Shown here one piece after another: positions 50,914 to 59,098 of a stretch of DNA of 64,000 bases. The notes beneath the pieces are model-generated. The model had not been told where the DNA came from. It ran no database searches and worked only from the letters and a program-made list of their open reading frames with translations. The DNA lies in the NCBI GenBank assembly GCA_033855775.1, contig JAWVFT010000023.1, forward strand, positions 62,001 through 126,000, in the 5' to 3' direction. How positions within the stretch are numbered: position 1 is the stretch's first letter; every line of letters starts with the position of its first letter. This DNA comes from DASVTR01 sp033855775 (GTDB taxonomy: Bacteria > Acidobacteriota > Blastocatellia > Pyrinomonadales > Pyrinomonadaceae). Position numbers and translations under genes: made by a program.

Positions 50914-51591
50914 ATGAACGATTCACAAATAGCCGAACTCGACTCAGCCCAACGTGTGCGCACGCTGCTCGTCGGACGCCCCGCAGATGTCCCCGCAGGC
51001 TCACGCGCCGCCGCCCTGCGCGACCGCATCGAAACCACCATCACAGACATTGAACAGGAAGCCGCCAAACAGCTTGCCGCCAGCCTGGACCGCCAGAAAG
51101 CCACAGAGCAGAAGCAAGCGGCTAGCAAAACATTGCTCGAACAGATGCGCTCCATGAACCTGACCGCGCGCAGCATCAACCCACAATTCCCCGGCATCGC
51201 AGACCAATTCAAGATGGGTCGCCCGGCCAGCGACCAAGCCATGCTCGACCGCGCACGCGCCTTCATCAGCCTCGCCACTCCCACCGCCGCACAGTTTACC
51301 TCGCGCGGCCAGCCCGCCACCTTCCTCACAGACATGCAGGCAACCATCACCGCCGTCGAAGCCGCCGAAGCCCTCCAATCCGAAGCCAACACAAGGCTCA
51401 GCGAGGCCACCGCCAACCTCAAAGCCGCCTTCAAAACCCTGCGCGACGACATAAGCGAACTCGACGCCATCTTCAAAGCCAAGCGCCGCACAGACCCCGG
51501 CGCCCTCGCCGCATGGCACACCGCCAGCCACGTCGAGAAGGCTCCGAAGAAAGCGGTTGCGAAAAAGCCTACTACGCCGCCATCAAGCTAA
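50914..51591 (+). CDS. helical protein of unknown function
   Basis: A 225-residue protein, alanine-rich and almost wholly helical with coiled-coil character (QEAAKQLAASLDRQKATEQK, LSEATANLKAAFKTLRDDIS) and a basic Lys/Pro/Thr tail (KAPKKAVAKKPTTPPS). No membrane segment. I do not recognise the family. A TATAAT at 50780 and an AGGAGA before the ATG suggest it is expressed from its own promoter. The next gene (51701) encodes a coiled-coil membrane protein on the same strand. Confidence 0.72.
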   Translation: MNDSQIAELDSAQRVRTLLVGRPADVPAGSRAAALRDRIETTITDIEQEAAKQLAASLDRQKATEQKQAASKTLLEQMRSMNLTARSINPQFPGIADQFKMGRPASDQAMLDRARAFISLATPTAAQFTSRGQPATFLTDMQATITAVEAAEALQSEANTRLSEATANLKAAFKTLRDDISELDAIFKAKRRTDPGALAAWHTASHVEKAPKKAVAKKPTTPPSS

Positions 51592-51700
51592 AGCGACGCT
51601 TTCATCCATCAACGGCAGGGGTGGCAGCTTCGACAGGCTCCGGCGCCACAGCCCACGAAACCGCTGCCCCTGCCTAACCTCTACCAGCAGGAGCTTCCTC

Positions 51701-53119
51701 ATGCCCGAACCTTTGGATATTGATTACTTAAAGCCTTTCATCGAATCCACCATTGCTGCTTCCGTTCGGCTCAGATGGGTCTTCGTCGTGATGATTACCG
51801 CCAGCATCCTCGCTCTCGGAGCTTTCTGGAATTCACTGGAAGGAACATGGTTCAACTCAAGAATCGTCACGGCCCGCAAGGCCGAAGCCTATTTCACACT
51901 TGGAGAGATACGTGACCGGCTGGCTCAGATAAAGAAAGAGTTGGGCGAACTGAAAAAGAAGTCGGACGAGCAGGAAAAGAAGCAAAGCCAGACGCCGGGA
52001 AAGAAAGAGCTGCAATCTCCCGCAGAGATAATACAGCAGGAAAAGGAAGCGCAGGAGCGACAGCAGCAATACGAAAAGAGCAAACAACCGCTACAGGAGG
52101 CACAGGAAAAGCTACAGAGCCAAGCGGCGAGGATTCTGATAGCGCGCTTCGATGAGTTGCTGAAGGCCCGCTTTGTTAAAGAGATAGAGAGTGAACATTA
52201 TCTGGCCGCCCTCATTCCAACGAAATCCCTTACCGGTGAAGCTATCGCGCTCGAAAAAGCTGGCAGGCTCACACGCGCTCTAGAGAAATACGCCAATCTT
52301 GAGCTAACAGCTGAAAAGCTGGAGACAGAGTTACAGCGCGAGGATTATGTCCCTATCATCAACTGGATTAACAAGCGGATGCTGCCTGATAGGGAACAGG
52401 TGAAGCAATACGCGCAGAAGCTGGAAGAGAATCGCACCGACAAAGTTATCCTCGTCAACGTGCCATTCTTCGGCAACGTCTTCGATGTCAACGCTCTGGC
52501 GTTGTGGGGCGGCGTGACGTTCACGGTCATCCTAATGCTGCTCAAATTCAGCCTCTGGCGCGAGTACAACAATCTCAGATTGACCTTCAAAGAGGCTAAG
52601 AGCGAACACCGGCGGTTCTGCTACAGGTCTCTGGCGATGGAACAGGTCTTCACCGTGCCGCCGGCCTTAACGCAAACCGACCCGAAACCTGAACGAAGAA
52701 TCATGCGAGTTTTCTCCGCTTTATTCCTACAGCAACCGAAACCCAAACTTAAAAGTAGAGTCTGGAACGCGCTGTCCGCTTTACCCCCCACTCAAGCCGA
52801 CCTTAAGCCCAAGGGAATAATCGTGCGCTTGCTCTATTTTCCGCCTCTCCTCATTCAGGTGGCGGTGATTGCCAATGATTTCAAGACCCTTGATATAGGC
52901 AAGATGGTCAGCACTTCTTTGGCGACGATAAGCATAGCTGTGAGCTTGTTTCTTTTCCTCTCAATCCTCGTCTTAACCATCAGGTGTCTGGAATTATCAT
53001 GGGCGATTGATAAAAGATGGGCCGAAGCCGCGCATGAAATCATCAAACAGCAAGCCCCGCCCGTCGCCGCGAGCGACGAGGCCACGGCGGCGGCGGGCGT
53101 TGCATTTCGAGTCGAATGA
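51701..53119 (+). CDS. coiled-coil membrane protein of unknown function
   Basis: A 472-residue protein. One N-terminal helix (WVFVVMITASILALGAFW), a long charged coiled coil (about residues 60-150, rich in Lys/Glu/Gln), a soluble region, a second membrane helix (ALALWGGVTFTVILMLLKFS), then further hydrophobic segments near 385-445 (SLATISIAVSLFLFLSILVL). The extracytoplasmic coiled-coil loop between two membrane anchors suggests a scaffold or sensor. ATG 51701 has AGGAG eight bases upstream. Family not recognised. Confidence 0.75.
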   Translation: MPEPLDIDYLKPFIESTIAASVRLRWVFVVMITASILALGAFWNSLEGTWFNSRIVTARKAEAYFTLGEIRDRLAQIKKELGELKKKSDEQEKKQSQTPGKKELQSPAEIIQQEKEAQERQQQYEKSKQPLQEAQEKLQSQAARILIARFDELLKARFVKEIESEHYLAALIPTKSLTGEAIALEKAGRLTRALEKYANLELTAEKLETELQREDYVPIINWINKRMLPDREQVKQYAQKLEENRTDKVILVNVPFFGNVFDVNALALWGGVTFTVILMLLKFSLWREYNNLRLTFKEAKSEHRRFCYRSLAMEQVFTVPPALTQTDPKPERRIMRVFSALFLQQPKPKLKSRVWNALSALPPTQADLKPKGIIVRLLYFPPLLIQVAVIANDFKTLDIGKMVSTSLATISIAVSLFLFLSILVLTIRCLELSWAIDKRWAEAAHEIIKQQAPPVAASDEATAAAGVAFRVE

Positions 53120-53187
53120 AAGTTAGGATGAAGGGCAGAGGCGAATCCTTAAAATTTACTAACCGATGCGAAGCGAGGCATAAAGCG

Positions 53188-53502
53188 ATGAAATTTCCGG
53201 GCGGGATGAACCTGCAACAGATGATGAAGCAGGCCCAACAGATGCAGGAGAAGATGGCGAAGGAGATGGAGGAGATGATTGTCGAGGCGTCGAGCGGGGG
53301 CGGCGTCGTGACCGTGCAGATGCGCGGCAATCACGAAGTCGAATCCGTCAGGATTGACCCCGAAGCCCTCAAGGAGGGCGATGTCGAGATGCTTCAGGAC
53401 ATGATTGTCGCCGCCTTCAACGAAGCCAACCGCAAGGTCGAAGAAGCCATGAAGGGCAAGCTCGGCGGCATGCTCCCGCCGGGACTTGGCGGATTGTTTT
53501 AA
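53188..53502 (+). CDS. ybaB: YbaB/EbfC nucleoid-associated protein
   Basis: A 104-residue YbaB/EbfC family protein: MNLQQMMKQAQQMQEKMAKE, EASSGGGVVTVQMRGNHEV and a Gly/Pro-rich C-terminus. It forms a tweezer-like homodimer that binds DNA. It is the first gene of the ybaB-recR pair; the usual upstream dnaX is absent here. A longer start at 53116 is possible but the ATG at 53188 gives the normal family N-terminus. Confidence 0.92.
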   Translation: MKFPGGMNLQQMMKQAQQMQEKMAKEMEEMIVEASSGGGVVTVQMRGNHEVESVRIDPEALKEGDVEMLQDMIVAAFNEANRKVEEAMKGKLGGMLPPGLGGLF

Positions 53503-53504
53503 AG

Positions 53505-53601
53505 GCGGGGGTTAGGGGTTAGGGGTCGGGGGTTAGGGAAAACATAGATGCAGCGCTCAGCTTGTTCTTATCTTCCCTAACCCCTAACCCCCGACCCCTG
53601 C
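53505..53601. repeat. G/C-asymmetric inverted repeat, locus L
   Basis: Left arm built from GGGGTTA units (53508-53540), right arm from CCCCTAA units (53574-53601), ~35-bp spacer. It sits between ybaB and recR within what should be one operon. Confidence 0.88.
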
Positions 53602-53615
53602 CTTCCTGATTTCCT

Positions 53616-54230
53616 ATGCTTGATTACGCAGAGCCAGTCACGAAGTTGATTGATGAGTTCAAGCGCTTGCCGGGCATCGGCCATAAGACGGCGCAGCGTT
53701 TGGCGTTTCATATCCTGCGCGTGCCGGAGGCGGATGTCGAACGCTTCGTCGAAGCCTTGCGCGAGGTGAAGCGGCGGATTGGCTTTTGCTCAATCTGCAA
53801 TAACCTGACGGACGTTGACCCGTGCCGCTACTGCTCTTCGACGGGGCGCGACCGCTCTATGATTTGCGTGGTCGAAGAGCCTTACAATCTGGTCGCCGTC
53901 GAGAAGACGCGCAGCTACAAGGGGCTCTATCACGTCCTGCACGGCAGCCTCTCGCCGATTCGCGGCATCGGGCCGGACGACCTGCACCTGCAAAATCTGC
54001 TGCCGCGATTGAAGCCGGAGAATAACGACGGCGTGGATGTCAGGGAAGTGATTCTCGCCACCAACCCGAACACCGAAGGCGAGGCGACGGCCAACTACAT
54101 CAGCCGCCTCTTAAAGCCGCTCGGCGTCCTCGTCACGCGCATCGCCATGGGCATGCCCGTCGGCTCAGACCTCGAATACGTTGACGAAGTGACGATGGAC
54201 AAAGCCCTCACCAACCGGCATGAAATGTGA
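53616..54230 (+). CDS. recR: recombination mediator RecR
   Basis: A 204-residue RecR. The helix-hairpin-helix RLPGIGHKTAQRLAFHIL is followed by the Cys4 zinc finger CSICNNLTDVDPCRYC, the Toprim domain (ICVVEEPYNLVAVE) and NPNTEGEATANYI near the C-terminus. With RecF and RecO it loads RecA at gapped DNA. Intact and of normal length. Separated from ybaB by a repeat element, yet on the same strand. Confidence 0.95.
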   Translation: MLDYAEPVTKLIDEFKRLPGIGHKTAQRLAFHILRVPEADVERFVEALREVKRRIGFCSICNNLTDVDPCRYCSSTGRDRSMICVVEEPYNLVAVEKTRSYKGLYHVLHGSLSPIRGIGPDDLHLQNLLPRLKPENNDGVDVREVILATNPNTEGEATANYISRLLKPLGVLVTRIAMGMPVGSDLEYVDEVTMDKALTNRHEM

Positions 54231-54232
54231 GA

Positions 54233-54360
54233 AGCGGGGGACGGGGAAAGGGGTTGGGGGTTGGGGAAAGCGCAACCTTCAATCGTGAGAGATGGCGCGG
54301 TCGCAATTCAACCTTACTGCTTTTCCCTAACCCCAACCCCCGCCCCCTTTCCCCTGCCCT
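54233..54360. repeat. G/C-asymmetric inverted repeat, locus M
   Basis: Left arm GGGGGACGGGG...GGGGTTGGGGGTTGGGG, right arm CCCTAACCCCAACCCCCGCCC, with a ~55-bp spacer. It lies between the convergent recR and PyrE-like genes, where a bidirectional terminator would be expected. Confidence 0.85.
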
Positions 54361-54972
54361 TCAGAATCGGACGTGTTCTTCGGGCGCTCCGGTGGCGCAA
54401 TCGGTGCAGTGTTCGGCATCGTCGTACATCTTGGAGTCGAACTCGATGAGGGATTTGATGGGCACGTCTCCGGCGATAAATTCGGGGGCGGAGTTGAAGC
54501 GGACGATGGTGCCGCAGCCGATAATCTTGGCTCCGAGTTCTTTGACCAGTTCAACCGTCTCTTCGATGGCGTGGCCGCTGCGGATGATGTCGTCAACGAT
54601 GATGCAGGGATTGATTTCGCCCTGATTGACGTACTGGCGAAACATGCGCTGGCCTTCCTCGCGCTCGGCCCAGTAAATCTGCTCGGCGTTCAAAGCCTCG
54701 CGCACGCCGAAGGCCACGGGGATGCCGCCCGAACTAGGACTAATGATGGCGACCTTCGGCAGATGGCTGGCCACGTCGCGGTCAACGCGAAACATGCGCG
54801 AGAGCGCGACGGCCAGCACGCGCGCCGTGTCGTAGTAACGAAAGGCCAGCGGCATCTGAAAATAGTGTGGCGTGTGTTTGCCAGATGGATAGACGAAATG
54901 GCCTTCACGATAAGCGCCCGTTCGTTTCAGGATTTGCATCACGGTGTCGGCTGATGGAATCAGATTTACCAT
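54361..54972 (-). CDS. pyrE: orotate phosphoribosyltransferase-like protein
   Basis: A 203-residue type I phosphoribosyltransferase. The PRPP-binding motif is CIIVDDIIRSGHAIEETVEL and the N-terminus (YREGHFVYPSGKHTPHYFQM) resembles orotate phosphoribosyltransferases. It would make OMP from orotate and PRPP in pyrimidine synthesis. The last ~20 residues contain a CTDC pair, unusual for PyrE. A different purine-type substrate is possible because the flexible-loop region differs from E. coli PyrE. Isolated gene. Confidence 0.8.
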   Translation of the reverse strand: MVNLIPSADTVMQILKRTGAYREGHFVYPSGKHTPHYFQMPLAFRYYDTARVLAVALSRMFRVDRDVASHLPKVAIISPSSGGIPVAFGVREALNAEQIYWAEREEGQRMFRQYVNQGEINPCIIVDDIIRSGHAIEETVELVKELGAKIIGCGTIVRFNSAPEFIAGDVPIKSLIEFDSKMYDDAEHCTDCATGAPEEHVRF

Positions 54973-54993
54973 TCTCTTCTCTCCGTTTCAAAA

Positions 54994-55110
54994 AGGATGA
55001 TGGACGAGGGACGAAGGATGAAGCGGAAGCTATTCATCGTTGCATGTCATCGTTTGAATATCAACGCCGAATAGCTTTCGCTGCAACGCTCATTGCTCAT
55101 CCTCGCAGTC
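54994..55110. repeat. heptamer-type inverted repeat, locus N
   Basis: Left arm 54994-55035 with GGATGA/GGACGA units ending GCGGAAGCTATTC; right arm 55069-55110 beginning GAATAGCTTTCGCTGC. Arms are imperfect; spacer ~33 bp. Confidence 0.7.
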
Positions 55111-55148
55111 CTTGCCAGTTTATTTCAAAGCTCTCTTCTGCTGGCGCT

Positions 55149-55604
55149 CTATCGCTTGAGAGCGCGTTCGATTAAGCGGATCTGGTCGCGGCCCAGTTCG
55201 GGCGGCAGGGCTTGTGTCTCAAACCACGCGGCGCTTTTAATCTCGACGCTGCGCGGGGCGAACTCTCCCTGCGCTCGGCAGCGAAAAATTATCTCCACCT
55301 GCGAGGGCCGCCTGAGCGTGCGCACGAAAGCCAACTCGACCTCTGCCAACTCAAGGCCAATCTCCTCCAACAACTCTCGCCGGACGGCTGCCTCCGGCTG
55401 CTCGCCCTTCTCTATGAAGCCGCCGGGAATGCCCCAACCGGAGCCCGCGCGGAAGACGTGATTGAGCAGCAAGACGCGCTCCTGCTCGTCTAAGACCACG
55501 GCCCCGGCGGTGACTGCGAAGCGCGGCTCTATCAAACGCATCGTCAGCCGACGCGCGCCCAGGGGCGCGACGCGCCAGACAGCACCAAGCAACTTTTTCA
55601 GCAT
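55149..55604 (-). CDS. Nudix hydrolase
   Basis: A 151-residue Nudix protein. The Nudix box is complete: GGFIEKGEQPEAAVRREL followed by LEEIGLEL (GX5EX7REUXEEXGU). It would hydrolyse a nucleoside diphosphate linked to another moiety, with Mg. The substrate cannot be named. The N-terminal ~20 residues are basic and may be an extension. Single gene on the minus strand. Confidence 0.9.
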   Translation of the reverse strand: MLKKLLGAVWRVAPLGARRLTMRLIEPRFAVTAGAVVLDEQERVLLLNHVFRAGSGWGIPGGFIEKGEQPEAAVRRELLEEIGLELAEVELAFVRTLRRPSQVEIIFRCRAQGEFAPRSVEIKSAAWFETQALPPELGRDQIRLIERALKR

Positions 55605-55786
55605 GCGCCAGACAATATAAAGGCAAAAGGTAAAAGGTTAAAGGCCAAAGCGTGTAGAGCTTTGCCCGCGCGCCTCCTTTTTTCTTTCGCGTTGAGCCTT
55701 TCTTTTGTAAGATGAACGCCGTTACGGCGGCAACGGTCAAACCGCTGCCCGCCGAGTCTCAAGTTAAAAGGAAGCAAGCGAGAGCT

Positions 55787-56998
55787 ATGGCAGCCGAAGC
55801 GACCAGGACACTGACACACGCGCCCTCCGTTCCCGAAAAGATTACCAACGCGCAGACCGTCTGCAATCGCAGGAACGAGAAGAACAAGCTCTGCAACGGC
55901 CACATCAAACAATTGAGCACGGGCGGCGAGGAAGCCGAAAAGCATTTGCGCGGCGACGACGTGCTCTTCAAGTGCCAGACCTGCGGCACGCTCTACATGG
56001 GGCCGCCGCTCGGCCACGTCCGCGACGTTGACAAGCAACAACGCTTCGTCGAAAAAGAACTGGCCGCGCTCCTGCAAGCCGCTGGCGGCTCGCTTCCCGC
56101 CATCAGGAAAAACGAGAAGGGCGTCTTCGTCCTTGCCGAACCGGCGGCCCAACACGCGCCCGCTGCCGGCGTAGCCGCGCCAGCCACCAGCGCAGCCAAG
56201 CCAGCGGCGGCCGCGCCCGCTGCCGCGAAGCCAGCCGCCGCGCACATGAAGGCTCCTTCGGAAACCACGCTCGGCCCGATACCCGGAGCGAGCGGCCCCG
56301 TTCCCGGCGAGACGCCCGAACAGAAGTTGGCGCGGCTCAAGTCCGTCGCCGCAGAGGCCAAACGACGCAAGGCTCTGCTTGAAAGCGAAGAGGGCGCAGC
56401 CTTGTTGTTGGCGACGCCTGCCGCCGCGCCCGCCGCGACTACCAAAACGACGGCCACGCCGGCGGCCTCCGCTCAAGCCAAAACGCAGGCGCCAACGGCG
56501 GCCAGCTTAGGCCCCATAGCCGGAGCCAGCGGCCCCGTCGAAGGCGAAACGCCGGAACAAAAACTCGCTCGCCTCAAGGCCGTCGTCGCAGAAGCCAAGC
56601 GGCGCAAAGCTCTGCTGGAAGGCGACGAAGCGGCGGGCGGCGAAGCCCAACACACGAAGCCCACAGCCGCTTCCACCTCCGGCACGAACTCTTCCGCAGA
56701 GGCCGACGCGCATCGTCCCGCAGCCGAAGCGCAGGCCGCGACCGGCATGGCTTCGGCTGCCCCTTTGAGCGCGGCGGCAGCCACGGCTTCGCCCGTCGGC
56801 GGGCCGGAGACGCCCGCCGACCTCGCGCCCGACACCGTTCCAAACGCGACCGTCGCAGCAACCGAGTCCAGCGACTTAGGCCCGATAGCCGGAGCCAGCG
56901 GCCCCGTCCCCGGCGAGACGCCCGAAGAGAAGATAGCGCGCCTCAAGGCCGTCGTCGCCGAAGCCAAACGGCGCAAGGCTCTCTCAGGCGGAGAATAA
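55787..56998 (+). CDS. modular protein with three copies of a novel ~38-residue motif
   Basis: About 403 residues. An N-terminal domain (about 1-100) carries Cys residues suggesting a zinc site (VCNRRNEKNKLCNGH and FKCQTCGTLYMGPP). Long Ala/Pro-rich linkers then join three near-identical modules at roughly residues 160-200, 240-280 and 365-402. Each begins LGPI(A/P)GASGPV, continues GETPEQKLARLK and ends AEAKRRKAL. I do not recognise the module. Basic helices separated by Ala linkers suggest binding to nucleic acid or ribosomes. The start is uncertain: ATG 55787 follows AAAAGGAAG at some distance; ATG 55712 is the alternative. Confidence 0.72.
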   Translation: MAAEATRTLTHAPSVPEKITNAQTVCNRRNEKNKLCNGHIKQLSTGGEEAEKHLRGDDVLFKCQTCGTLYMGPPLGHVRDVDKQQRFVEKELAALLQAAGGSLPAIRKNEKGVFVLAEPAAQHAPAAGVAAPATSAAKPAAAAPAAAKPAAAHMKAPSETTLGPIPGASGPVPGETPEQKLARLKSVAAEAKRRKALLESEEGAALLLATPAAAPAATTKTTATPAASAQAKTQAPTAASLGPIAGASGPVEGETPEQKLARLKAVVAEAKRRKALLEGDEAAGGEAQHTKPTAASTSGTNSSAEADAHRPAAEAQAATGMASAAPLSAAAATASPVGGPETPADLAPDTVPNATVAATESSDLGPIAGASGPVPGETPEEKIARLKAVVAEAKRRKALSGGE

Positions 56999-57364
56999 AG
57001 TTGATGGCAAAGGCAAAAACGGGACGCGCCTCAAGTCACTTTTGAGCATAAGATTGTGTGCAACCCTGCGTGTTGTCACCGAATCTTAACTCCACGATTG
57101 ACATTCGCCCTGTAAAATGGCACGGAGCGAAAGTCAATCAAATCGCACTAACGTAGTACACTCAATTTGGTGTTCTGAAGACGCCTTAGTCTGCGACGAA
57201 AAAGCGCCGCGTGTGGCAGCTTCTCGTGACTGAACCGGCAAGAGAGTTCAAGTTAAGGACAGACCGGCCGCTTTCGGAGCAAGTAACAAGCGACCCCCGT
57301 AAACATTAACCCTTTTAATGAAGTGACCCGGATGGGCATGGTGTTTACTTTTGGAGGATATCGA
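56999..57364. other. intergenic, regulatory region of phosphatase gene
   Basis: No coding frame is convincing. A GGAGG at 57354 serves the gene at 57365. TTGACA at 57109 lacks a suitable -10. Nothing else stands out. Confidence 0.4.
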
Positions 57365-57949
57365 ATGCGTGTGAATCAAAAGAGTTTGCGTCAGAGCATG
57401 GGCGCGCTGGTGGCCATGCTGGTTCTGGCCGTGGCGGCAGCAGCCCAAACGTCGCAGCAACCCTTTGCCGCGAACGTCAAGATTAAGAACTTCGGTCAGA
57501 TGGACGAGCGCTTCTATCGCGGAGCGCAGCCGAAAGAGAAAGATTATCAAGCCCTCGCAGACCTCGGCATCAAGACCGTGGTTGACTTGCAGGACAAACC
57601 GAAGGATTACGAAAAGGCTGCGGTCGAGGCTCTGGGCATGCGCTACGTCAACATTCCGATGAGCGACAAAGACTATCCAGACGACGCGCAGATTAAGGCG
57701 TTTCTCAAACTCGCGGAAGACCCCGCGACGGGCAAGTTTTATGTTCACTGCGCGGGCGGTCGTCATCGCACGGGCGTGATGGGCGCGGTTTATCGCTTCG
57801 ATAAATATCACTGGAACTTTGAGCAGGTTTACAAGGAGATGAAGGACTACGACTTCTACACCAGTTGGGGACACGGCGACATGAAGAAGTACGTCGAGGA
57901 CTACTGGAAACGCATTCAGGGCGACAACGTTTCCGCCGCCGGAAGATAA
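57365..57949 (+). CDS. exported dual-specificity phosphatase-like protein
   Basis: A 194-residue protein with a signal peptide (SMGALVAMLVLAVAAAAQ) and a Cys-based phosphatase fold (about residues 45-180). Signature loop FYVHCAGGRHRTGVMGAVYR (CX5R; Cys then Arg) and the general acid region around MSDKDYPDD. It resembles DSP-type tyrosine phosphatases placed in the periplasm. GGAGG precedes ATG 57365. Substrate unknown; the following terminator makes it monocistronic. Confidence 0.87.
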   Translation: MRVNQKSLRQSMGALVAMLVLAVAAAAQTSQQPFAANVKIKNFGQMDERFYRGAQPKEKDYQALADLGIKTVVDLQDKPKDYEKAAVEALGMRYVNIPMSDKDYPDDAQIKAFLKLAEDPATGKFYVHCAGGRHRTGVMGAVYRFDKYHWNFEQVYKEMKDYDFYTSWGHGDMKKYVEDYWKRIQGDNVSAAGR

Positions 57950-57985
57950 CCTTCAAGGGCAACACAAGATTCATCCCGTAACGAC

Positions 57986-58020
57986 AAAGGCCGCTTCAAC
58001 TATTGAAGCGGCCTTTTCGT
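57986..58020 (+). terminator. terminator of the phosphatase gene
   Basis: A perfect 14-bp stem AAAGGCCGCTTCAA/TTGAAGCGGCCTTT (57986-57999, 58003-58016) with a three-base loop, then T. Confidence 0.93.
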
Positions 58021-58021
58021 T

Positions 58022-58050
58022 TCTCAGTGTCTTCAGTGTCTTCAGTGTCA
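58022..58050. repeat. 9-mer tandem repeat TTCAGTGTC x3
   Basis: Three consecutive units of TTCAGTGTC (first imperfect) immediately after the terminator, resembling half of a short-unit inverted repeat but without a visible partner arm. Confidence 0.7.
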
Positions 58051-58084
58051 TAGCGCCAAAGGGCGCGGACGTTTCCCTTCGTCG

Positions 58085-59098
58085 TTATTGATAAATGTAA
58101 GAGCTTTCCTTCGTCGGTTCCCATTCGATGGAGTCAACGTTCTGCGGGTCGGCGGCGCGTATCTCTTCGCTGATGCGGTCTGTGCTGATGCTCAGGCTCA
58201 TGCTGATGGAATACATAATGCAGCCCATCGGGTCTTCCTCGTCGGGCGGGTCAATCTGCCGCAACTCGGTGTTGAACCCGTGCCGCTCGAAGACACGCTT
58301 GAGCGTCTCCTGCATCCTGTCCGTGTTGTAGGTCTTGACCGTCAACTCCATCGAGCGCAAGACCTGCTCGTGCTCCTTGGATTCGAGCAGCCACAAGAGA
58401 GGCAAGACGAAGAGGCCGAGAATCACGGCCAAGTCCCAACGGCCCACGCCCGTCGCCAATCCCAAAGAGAGACTGATGAGCAGCACCGTAATCTCCTTCG
58501 GGTCGCGTATGTTCGTGCGAAAGCGGACGAGCGAGACGGCGGCGAAGATGCCGAAAGCCCGCGCCGCGTTGTCGCCCACAATCATCATCAAAGCGCTGGC
58601 GACGACCGCCAGCAAGATTTGCGTCTGCGCGACGTAGAGCGTGCGTTGGGGAACGGGCGATTCGCGGCGCGGGCGAAAGGCCAGCATCGCCGCGAGCAAC
58701 GCGGCCAGCGTCAGACGCGCGAGGATGCGCGGGACAACTATCGTCCAGTCTTCGCCGCGCGGGTGGTCGGAAAAGGCGCGACCGTTGCCGAAGACGCGCG
58801 ACATAAACGAGTCGTCGTTGCTCTCAATGGATGTCGCCTGCGAGTCCTGCGCGTTGTTGTCTGTGGGCGGCGTTGCCGGTTGAACGGGCTGCGCCGCAGT
58901 GTTAGAGCTACGGCTCTGCGCGGGCGGCGTCGCCGCTTTCCTCTCGGACACAAGATAAGAGACCAGCGCGAACCCGAACAGGGCCGCGAGGAAGGCCACG
59001 ATTAAAATCGCTCCCCAACCTCTTCTCCACATACGATTACCTCCAACTACGCTGTTCAAGTCATCCAGCGTCTTCGGATTTGATTGGCGGAAGCTCAA
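58085..59098 (-). CDS. DUF4956 membrane protein, coupled to ppk1
   Basis: A protein of about 337 residues from a TTG at 59098; an ATG at 59032 is the alternative. A first membrane helix (AILIVAFLAALFGFALVSYL) and a Pro/Gln-rich linker lead to a DUF4956 domain with several helices, including FGIFAAVSLVRFRTNIRDPK and EITVLLISLSLGLATGVGRW. The soluble C-terminus (about 255-337) looks like a ferredoxin-fold domain. The TTG overlaps the ppk1 stop, so coupling is likely. DUF4956 proteins are often encoded near VTC/CYTH polyphosphate polymerases; here the partner is ppk1. Confidence 0.8.
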   Translation of the reverse strand: MSFRQSNPKTLDDLNSVVGGNRMWRRGWGAILIVAFLAALFGFALVSYLVSERKAATPPAQSRSSNTAAQPVQPATPPTDNNAQDSQATSIESNDDSFMSRVFGNGRAFSDHPRGEDWTIVVPRILARLTLAALLAAMLAFRPRRESPVPQRTLYVAQTQILLAVVASALMMIVGDNAARAFGIFAAVSLVRFRTNIRDPKEITVLLISLSLGLATGVGRWDLAVILGLFVLPLLWLLESKEHEQVLRSMELTVKTYNTDRMQETLKRVFERHGFNTELRQIDPPDEEDPMGCIMYSISMSLSISTDRISEEIRAADPQNVDSIEWEPTKESSYIYQ

